10,719 bases of DNA from Rickettsiales bacterium. Its GTDB lineage: Bacteria; Pseudomonadota; Alphaproteobacteria; Rickettsiales; UBA998. A program made the translations under genes and the position numbers. This document shows positions 6,309 through 10,719 of this stretch, in pieces. Positions within the stretch are counted from its first letter, which is position 1; every line of letters begins with the position of its first letter. Under the pieces are notes generated by a model. The model did not search any database and was not told the DNA's origin. It worked only from the letters and a program-made list of their open reading frames with translations. The stretch is taken from NCBI GenBank assembly GCA_019749855.1, contig JAIEPI010000180.1, forward strand, positions 1 through 10,719. The letters are read 5' to 3'.

Positions 6309-7127
6309 TCGTTGACATGATGGGCAGAAAAAACTAGAGCGCCCGCCCTGAACTATTTTTTCAATCGCTGATCCACAGATTTCGCAGGGTTTGCCTGCCT
6401 TTCCATAAACCGAAAAATGGTGCTGAAAGTAGCCAGACATCCCGTCAACGCTGGTGTAGTCCTTCAAAGTGGAGCCACCTGAAGCAATGGCCTCCTGCAA
6501 AACCGATCGTATGTTTTTCACTAACGACGCCGCCTGCAGGATACAATTTTTGGCTGGCGTTGACGGATGCAGGCCACAGCGAAATAACGCTTCACTGGCA
6601 TAGATATTTCCGACTCCCACCACCACAGACGCATCCATGAGCGCCGGCTTGATGGGCCCAGAGCGACGCGAGAGCGCGGTTGCCAGATATTTTGCATGAA
6701 AACCCGCCTCTAGTGGCTCCGGCCCCAACACTGAGAGTAACGGGTGCGCATCAAGACCAGCGGCAGGAATCAGTAGCATCAGCCCAAAGCGTCGTGGATC
6801 ATGGTAAATCATTTCATGACCATCATTCAGGGTGAATTTAACATGCTCATGTTTTTGCGGTGCAGCATTTGACAGCGGGCGCACGGTAAATGAGCCGCTC
6901 ATGCCCAAATGCGCCAGAATGACATCCGGCCCATCCATGTGCATCAGTAGATATTTGCTGCGCCGCACAATCGAGGTAAAAGTTCTTCCTTGCACGCACT
7001 GCGCCATATTCGGCGTGAAAGGCACGCGCAAATCAGGGCGAAACAGCTCCAACTGCGAAATACGCTTTGACACAAGCGCCGTTTGCAATCCACGGCAGAC
7101 GGTTTCTACTTCCGGTAATTCTGGCAT
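6294..7127 (-). CDS. mutM: Formamidopyrimidine-DNA glycosylase (Fpg/MutM)
   Basis: MutM removes 8-oxoguanine and other oxidised purines and cleaves the resulting abasic site. The 277-residue protein starts MPELPEVETV, giving the catalytic Pro2 and Glu3 after Met removal. Lys58 in RRSKYLL is the expected DNA-backbone/catalytic lysine. The helix-two-turn-helix signature VVGVGNIYASEALF is at about 169-182, and a C-terminal C4 zinc finger uses Cys248, Cys251, Cys268 and Cys271. Length is normal and all key residues are present. AGGAGG (7134-7139) six bases before the ATG gives a strong start. It diverges from ubiE and is followed by the control region before rpsT, an order seen around dnaA in other alphaproteobacteria. 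Confidence 0.98.
   Translation of the reverse strand: MPELPEVETVCRGLQTALVSKRISQLELFRPDLRVPFTPNMAQCVQGRTFTSIVRRSKYLLMHMDGPDVILAHLGMSGSFTVRPLSNAAPQKHEHVKFTLNDGHEMIYHDPRRFGLMLLIPAAGLDAHPLLSVLGPEPLEAGFHAKYLATALSRRSGPIKPALMDASVVVGVGNIYASEALFRCGLHPSTPAKNCILQAASLVKNIRSVLQEAIASGGSTLKDYTSVDGMSGYFQHHFSVYGKAGKPCEICGSAIEKIVQGGRSSFFCPSCQRLKHD
6369..6377 (+). promoter_or_regulatory. DnaA box variant TGATCCACA
   Basis: This nonamer differs by one base from the consensus and equals the moderate-affinity G-box described in the Caulobacter origin. It is inside the mutM coding region, about 105 bases from the consensus box and in the opposite orientation. Confidence 0.4.
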
Positions 7128-7155
7128 GACAGCCCTCCTGTATTAGTTTTTATCA

Positions 7156-7176
7156 CGCTGCAGGATAGACGCAGCG
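7156..7176. repeat. Small inverted repeat between divergent mutM and ubiE
   Basis: CGCTGC (7156-7161) and GCAGCG (7171-7176) are perfect arms with a 9-base loop. The flanks are T-rich on the left and an A-run on the right, so on neither strand is the stem followed by a T-run. A regulatory site for the divergent pair is possible. Confidence 0.4.
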
Positions 7177-7233
7177 AAAAAAACAGATTACATGACAATT
7201 CTATTCCCTCTAATGCCTTAATTGAGCCTGTGC

Positions 7234-7974
7234 ATGAGTGCTGCTAACGTTGATTTTGGATTTACGCCAGTGCGTGAGGATGAAAAACAGGCGCGCGTCA
7301 ACGACGTGTTCGCCAGTGTTGCCTCACGTTATGACGTAATGAATGATCTGATGAGCGCTGGCCTGCATCATGTGTGGAAGGATCGGCTCATTGATCAATT
7401 GCGCCCACACAAGAACATGCATCTGCTGGATCTGGCAGGCGGCACGGGTGATGTGGGTTTTCGCTTCCTTAAACGCGGTGGCGGCCCCCTCACCCTTAGC
7501 GACATCAATCCCGCCATGCTCGCGGAGGGCAAACGCAGGGCGATGGATCAGAATCTGTATGATCGCATCCACTGGCAAGAAGCCAATGCCGAAGCCCTTC
7601 CGTTTGAGACCCAATGCTTTGATGCAGTGACCATGGCGTTTGGTATTCGTAACGTGACGCATATTGATCGTGTGTTGAGTGAATCGTTGCGCGTGTTAAA
7701 ATCGGGTGGACATTTTCTGTGTCTTGAGTTTTCGCACCCCACGCTTCCATTGTTGCAAAAGCTCTATGACGCTTACTCATTCCGTGTCATTCCCGAAATG
7801 GGCCGCCTTGTCACCGGCGACGTGGCGTCTTATCAGTATCTCGTGGAGTCGATTCGCCGTTTCCCCACCGCCACACGTTTTGAGGCAATGCTGAAGGAAG
7901 CGGGATTCACCCACACGCGCCACCAATTGCTCACCGGTGGTGTGGTGGCCATTCATTCGGGATGGAAGATATGA
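7234..7974 (+). CDS. ubiE: Ubiquinone/menaquinone biosynthesis C-methyltransferase
   Basis: UbiE is an S-adenosylmethionine-dependent methyltransferase that adds the ring C-methyl in ubiquinone (and, in some bacteria, menaquinone) synthesis. The product has the family start FGFTPVREDEKQARVNDVFASVASRYDVMNDLMS, the SAM motif LDLAGGTGD (65-73), SDINPAML (89-96), AFGIRNVTH, and the C-terminal YQYLVESIRRFP and GGVVAIHSGWK motifs. I chose the ATG at 7234 (246 residues); an in-frame TTG at 7222 would add four residues. The Shine-Dalgarno sequence is weak. ubiB, another ubiquinone gene, follows on the same strand after a 186-base repeat-filled spacer. Confidence 0.97.
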   Translation: MSAANVDFGFTPVREDEKQARVNDVFASVASRYDVMNDLMSAGLHHVWKDRLIDQLRPHKNMHLLDLAGGTGDVGFRFLKRGGGPLTLSDINPAMLAEGKRRAMDQNLYDRIHWQEANAEALPFETQCFDAVTMAFGIRNVTHIDRVLSESLRVLKSGGHFLCLEFSHPTLPLLQKLYDAYSFRVIPEMGRLVTGDVASYQYLVESIRRFPTATRFEAMLKEAGFTHTRHQLLTGGVVAIHSGWKI

Positions 7975-8011
7975 ACGCGTTGTGTAGCAATATGAACGCG
8001 TTGTGTAGCAA
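7969..8011 (+). repeat. Tandem duplication of a 21-bp unit at the ubiE stop
   Basis: Two exact 21-base copies (7969-7989 and 7990-8010), core ATGAACGCGTTGTGTAGCA, lie head to tail, with one further matching base. The first copy contains the ubiE TGA stop, so the extra copy lies in the spacer and does not change the protein. Perfect identity suggests a recent slippage event, or alternatively an assembly artefact. Confidence 0.85.
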
Positions 8012-8031
8012 GTGGCGAGTGGTTGGACGTC

Positions 8032-8099
8032 TGTCATTCCAGCGCAGGCTGGAATCCATTTTCACTACACGCTGGATCCCAGACTTCGCGGTAATGACA
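8032..8099. repeat. Palindromic dispersed-repeat-like element
   Basis: The ends TGTCATT (8032-8038) and AATGACA (8093-8099) are exact inverted repeats. Inside them the two halves, about 27 bases each, are imperfect reverse complements: TCCAGCGCAGGCTGGAATCC on the left against GGATCCCAGACTTCGCGG on the right. This strongly resembles the TGTCATTCC(C)GCG...GGAATCC palindromes scattered through many proteobacterial genomes. No transposase is present; it would be a non-autonomous or RNA-hairpin-forming repeat. Confidence 0.7.
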
Positions 8100-8116
8100 A
8101 TTCTCTTCATCACTCA

Positions 8117-8160
8117 CCCCTCCCCACTCCCCACTCATCACTTACGACTCGCGCCCCCCC
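8117..8160. repeat. C-rich low-complexity stretch before ubiB
   Basis: The stretch contains short direct repeats of the TCCCCAC type (8121-8133) and ends in seven consecutive C directly against the ubiB ATG. Its reverse complement carries GAGTGG words like those at 8011-8022, so it may be the outer flank of the palindromic element. Confidence 0.45.
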
Positions 8161-9732
8161 ATGCCTAAGGATCTAAAAAACAGCCTCGCCATCTTAAGAA
8201 TCGGCTATGTCTTTGCCAAGCATGACGCCTTGTTTGTGTTTGACCATATCCGTGCTTTTCCAGCAGCCACATGGATCTCACGACGATTATTTCGTCAGGC
8301 GCAAGACCTGCCGGCTGGTAAACGTCTGGCGGCTGCATTTCGCGAATTGGGTCCCACTTTTATTAAACTGGGCCAGACATTGTCCACACGCTCCGATTTG
8401 ATTGGTGACGATATTGCGCGTGATTTAGCTGAATTGCAGGATCGCGTCCCACCCTTTGATTCCGCGCTCGCTAAGCAACGTGTTGAGGAGTCGCTGGGCG
8501 CGCCCATCAGCGCGCTCTACTCCCAGTTTGATGAACATCCGATTGCCGCTGCCTCCATCGCGCAGGTCCATTTTGCCACCACGACGGAAGGCCGAGCCGT
8601 CGCTGTCAAAATTTTGCGCCCGGGCATTGCCGAGGCCTTTGCCCGTGACCTTGAACTGTTCCAGTGGATTGCGGATACGATCGAGCGCCGCATACCCAAT
8701 TTACGCCGCTTGCGGCCGCGTGAAATGGTGGAGACAGTCCGCAACTCCGTCTATTTTGAGCTGGATTTGCGCTATGAGGCGGCCTCCGCTGTCGAATTGA
8801 AGCAAAATATGGCCAGTGAACCTCGATTCTATGTGCCGGAAATTGACTGGAACCGTACCTCTGACAGCGTACTAACGCTGGAGCGCATTGATGGTATTCC
8901 CATCAACGATATAACTGCGCTGAAAGCGGCAGGGCATAACCTCAACATTATACTCGAAGTCTGCGCCGCCGCCTTTTTTAATCAGGTATTCCGTGACGGT
9001 TTTTTCCACGCTGATATGCATCCGGGCAACGTCTTTATCATGGCTGATGGACGTGTGGCTGCGATTGATTTCGGCATCATGGGTCGCCTTGACTGGCCGA
9101 ACCGTGTGTTCCTCGCTCGTGTGCTGCAGGGCTTCATGGTGGAAGATTATGCAATGGTGGCGCGGGTGCATTTTGAGCATGGTATTGTGCCGCGTAACAA
9201 GTCCATGGAACAATTCGCGCTCGCCTGCCGCGCCATTGCCAAACCGATTCTGGGCAAACCGCTCAATGAAATTTCCATCGCTAAACTATTGGGCCAGCTT
9301 TTCAAAGTCTCGCAGGATTTTGAAATGCGCCTGCAACCGCAATTCCTACTGCTGCAAAAAAGCATGATGGTGACGGAAGGCGTGGGGCGCGCCCTTAATC
9401 CTGACATCAACACATGGAAAATGACCGAGCCATTGATCGCAAGCTGGTATCGCAAAAATCTTGGGGTGCAGGCGTCAGCGCGCTATCATATTCGTGAGGC
9501 ACTGGACCAGCTGCACCGTCTGCCACGTCTGATCGAAACCGCCGGACGTGTTTTATCCCGCATGGAGGAAGAGCCCGATGGGCTTTATCAGCAAACGCTT
9601 GCGCCGCTGCCTGATCGCGCCATCAGCACATCATCCCTGCCGAGATTATTTGTATTGCTCGTCGTCACCATCGCCATGCTGCTCGTGGCGTGGCATCTGA
9701 GTGATCGCATCGGCGCCCTGCCTCTCGTATGA
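8161..9732 (+). CDS. ubiB: UbiB, ABC1-type atypical kinase/ATPase of ubiquinone synthesis
   Basis: UbiB proteins are membrane-associated protein-kinase-like ATPases needed for ubiquinone production. The 523-residue product has the diagnostic KxGQ motif (Lys69, Gln72 in FIKLGQTLSTRSDL), the Ala-rich nucleotide loop AAASIAQVH (129-137) in place of a Gly-rich loop, VAVK with Lys150, the ExD pair (Glu200, Asp202), the catalytic HADMHPGN (283-290) and DFG (303-305). A hydrophobic C-terminal segment at about 497-514 (LFVLLVVTIAMLLVAWHL) is the expected membrane anchor. The length is normal. The ATG is preceded by seven C and no Shine-Dalgarno sequence; no better upstream start exists in frame. The stop overlaps rimM by ATGA. 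The usual neighbour ubiE lies upstream beyond the repeat spacer. Confidence 0.96.
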   Translation: MPKDLKNSLAILRIGYVFAKHDALFVFDHIRAFPAATWISRRLFRQAQDLPAGKRLAAAFRELGPTFIKLGQTLSTRSDLIGDDIARDLAELQDRVPPFDSALAKQRVEESLGAPISALYSQFDEHPIAAASIAQVHFATTTEGRAVAVKILRPGIAEAFARDLELFQWIADTIERRIPNLRRLRPREMVETVRNSVYFELDLRYEAASAVELKQNMASEPRFYVPEIDWNRTSDSVLTLERIDGIPINDITALKAAGHNLNIILEVCAAAFFNQVFRDGFFHADMHPGNVFIMADGRVAAIDFGIMGRLDWPNRVFLARVLQGFMVEDYAMVARVHFEHGIVPRNKSMEQFALACRAIAKPILGKPLNEISIAKLLGQLFKVSQDFEMRLQPQFLLLQKSMMVTEGVGRALNPDINTWKMTEPLIASWYRKNLGVQASARYHIREALDQLHRLPRLIETAGRVLSRMEEEPDGLYQQTLAPLPDRAISTSSLPRLFVLLVVTIAMLLVAWHLSDRIGALPLV

Positions 9733-10274
9733 GCAGCACCCGCATACTCCTCGGTGTCATCACTGGCGCACATGGTATTCAGGGCGCGGTGAAAATCAAA
9801 AGCTTTACCGAAGAATCGCAGGCGATTGCCGCCTATGGCCCCTTGCAGGATAAATCCGGCAAAAGAGCCTTCTCCATTACCATCCTTGGCGAGGCCAAAG
9901 GCCAAATCATCGCAAGGCTTGAGGGCGTGCGTGACCGTAATCAGGCCGAGTCCTTGCGCGGAGTCGAGCTATATGTGCAGCGCAACGTTCTGCCAGAGCT
10001 GGATGATAATGCGTTTCTGATCGAGGATCTAATTGGCATGGCGGCATATGCTGAGGATGGCTCGTTATGCGGCCAGATCAGCGCGTTTCATAATTATGGC
10101 GCTGGTGATATTCTTGAGATTACCTTTGACGATGGAAAGAGTGAAATGTTCAGCTTCACCGACGCTAATTTCCCGCAGATTGATGTGGGCGCTAGGCGCG
10201 TGACGTTCTGCCCGCCGGAGATTCTCACCACTGGCAAAACCACAGAGGCACGCGCATCCACGCGCGAGGAATAA
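9729..10274 (+). CDS. rimM: Ribosome maturation factor RimM
   Basis: RimM assists maturation of the 30S head by binding S19. The 181-residue product has the N-terminal RimM domain with LGVITGAHGIQGAVKIKSFTE (8-28) and the motif RDRNQAESLRGVELYV, then a PRC-barrel domain beginning about residue 95 (FLIEDLIGMAAYAEDG). Both parts are complete and the length is normal. The start overlaps the ubiB stop (ATGA), implying coupling. It is followed by trmD at a 4-base gap, the usual order, but rpsP, which often precedes rimM, is not upstream here. Confidence 0.95.
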   Translation: MSSTRILLGVITGAHGIQGAVKIKSFTEESQAIAAYGPLQDKSGKRAFSITILGEAKGQIIARLEGVRDRNQAESLRGVELYVQRNVLPELDDNAFLIEDLIGMAAYAEDGSLCGQISAFHNYGAGDILEITFDDGKSEMFSFTDANFPQIDVGARRVTFCPPEILTTGKTTEARASTREE

Positions 10275-10278
10275 CCGG

Positions 10279-10623
10279 ATGACTGCACTACGCGCTATTG
10301 TTCTTACCCTGTTTCCAGAGATGTTTCCGGGCCCATTGGCGCATTCATTGGCAGGTAAAGCCCTGAGCGAGGGCTTATGGACGCTGCAGACATTAAATAT
10401 CCGCGATTTCGCTGAAGGGAAACACGCCAATGTCGATGATACACCTTACGGCGGTGGCGCTGGCATGGTGTTGCGCGCCGATGTCGTCGGTCGCGCCATT
10501 GATGCCGCTCGCGAGCTTCTGCCCGATGCAACACTCATTCATTTCACACCACGCGGCACGCCGCTGACACAGGCGCTGGTGCGGGGGTTGGTTTCTTTGA
10601 CGTCAGAGCCGCTTTCCCGTGCT
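10279..10623 (+). CDS. trmD: tRNA (guanine-N1)-methyltransferase TrmD, truncated by the window/assembly end
   Basis: TrmD methylates G37 of certain tRNAs to prevent frameshifting. The frame reads MTALRAIVLTLFPEMFPGPLAHSL, then the family motif DDTPYGGGAGMVL (about 53-65) and FTPRGTPLTQAL (about 89-100). The expected next motif, CGRxEGxD in the SAM-binding trefoil knot, is absent because the sequence dissolves into homopolymers from about 10624. AGGA at 10267-10270 gives a usable ribosome binding site, and the gap from rimM is four bases. The truncation is most likely artefactual. Confidence 0.93.
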
Positions 10624-10719
10624 CCCCCCCCCCCCCCCCCACCCCCCCCCACGGGGGGGGGGGTTTGGGGGGGGACAAAAATGGGGCCCGCAATAAAGAA
10701 AAAAAAAAAAGAAACCCAA
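10624..10719. other. Low-quality homopolymer tail, probable assembly artefact
   Basis: Seventeen C, one A, nine C, then long G and A runs replace the expected trmD sequence without any resemblance to coding DNA. The pattern is typical of a failed read end kept in a contig, not of a biological repeat. Confidence 0.85.

Noticed and set aside
6070..6318. 82-codon minus-strand open frame in the rpsT-mutM spacer
   Set aside because: It overlaps the mutM end, the consensus DnaA box and the predicted rpsT promoter, has no strong ribosome binding site and no family resemblance.
7156..7176. Stem-loop with adjacent A-run read as a terminator
   Set aside because: On both strands the T-run precedes rather than follows the stem, and the site lies between two divergent gene starts where termination is not expected.
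7969..8140. CRISPR-like repeat array between ubiE and ubiB
   Set aside because: There are only two contiguous copies of the 21-base unit with no spacers, and no cas genes.

Overview
This window looks like a chromosomal segment from an alphaproteobacterium. The evidence is a replication-initiation cluster (recF, dnaN, dnaA, rpsT, mutM) next to ubiE and ubiB, with proteins that read like alphaproteobacterial versions. The genus cannot be told from the sequence. Moderate GC content, degenerate intergenic DNA and a dispersed-repeat-like palindrome suggest a genome that tolerates some intergenic clutter.

Layout. On the minus strand, read from right to left: mutM (formamidopyrimidine-DNA glycosylase), an AT-rich control region of about 300 bases, rpsT (ribosomal protein S20), a small rhodanese, dnaA, then, after an interruption, an unrecognised gene, dnaN (beta clamp) and a 5'-partial recF that runs off the window start. 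On the plus strand, from about 7.2 kb: ubiE, a repeat-filled spacer, ubiB, rimM and the start of trmD. mutM and ubiE diverge from a short shared spacer. The last 100 bases or so are homopolymer-rich and look like an assembly or read-end artefact that cuts off trmD.

The unusual part is 2242-3740, inside the classical dnaA-dnaN-recF order. It holds two divergent genes of exactly 192 codons each. Their products share a layout and short sequence motifs (a Tyr-Gly-Val motif, a two-segment Gly/Ala-rich hydrophobic hairpin, and a KYxxYLxxLExEL helix). I read them as diverged paralogues of an undescribed small membrane-protein family. Between them lies a dead copy of the last ~44 codons of dnaA, about 93% identical over 114 bases to the real dnaA tail, with an in-frame stop. 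The two dnaA tails are direct repeats offset by 806 bp that bracket the plus-strand paralogue, which suggests insertion or duplication at the dnaA 3' end.

The spacer between rpsT and mutM holds a perfect consensus DnaA box (TTATCCACA on the minus strand). A Caulobacter-type TGATCCACA box and a TTAA-N7-TTAA (CtrA-type) motif lie within 125 bases of it, at the mutM 3' end. This makes the region a candidate replication origin or DnaA/CtrA-controlled regulatory region.

Functionally the window combines replication initiation and clamp loading targets (dnaA, dnaN, recF), oxidative DNA repair (mutM), ribosome and tRNA maturation (rpsT, rimM, trmD) and ubiquinone synthesis (ubiE, ubiB). The accessory two-gene module has no evident link to any of these.
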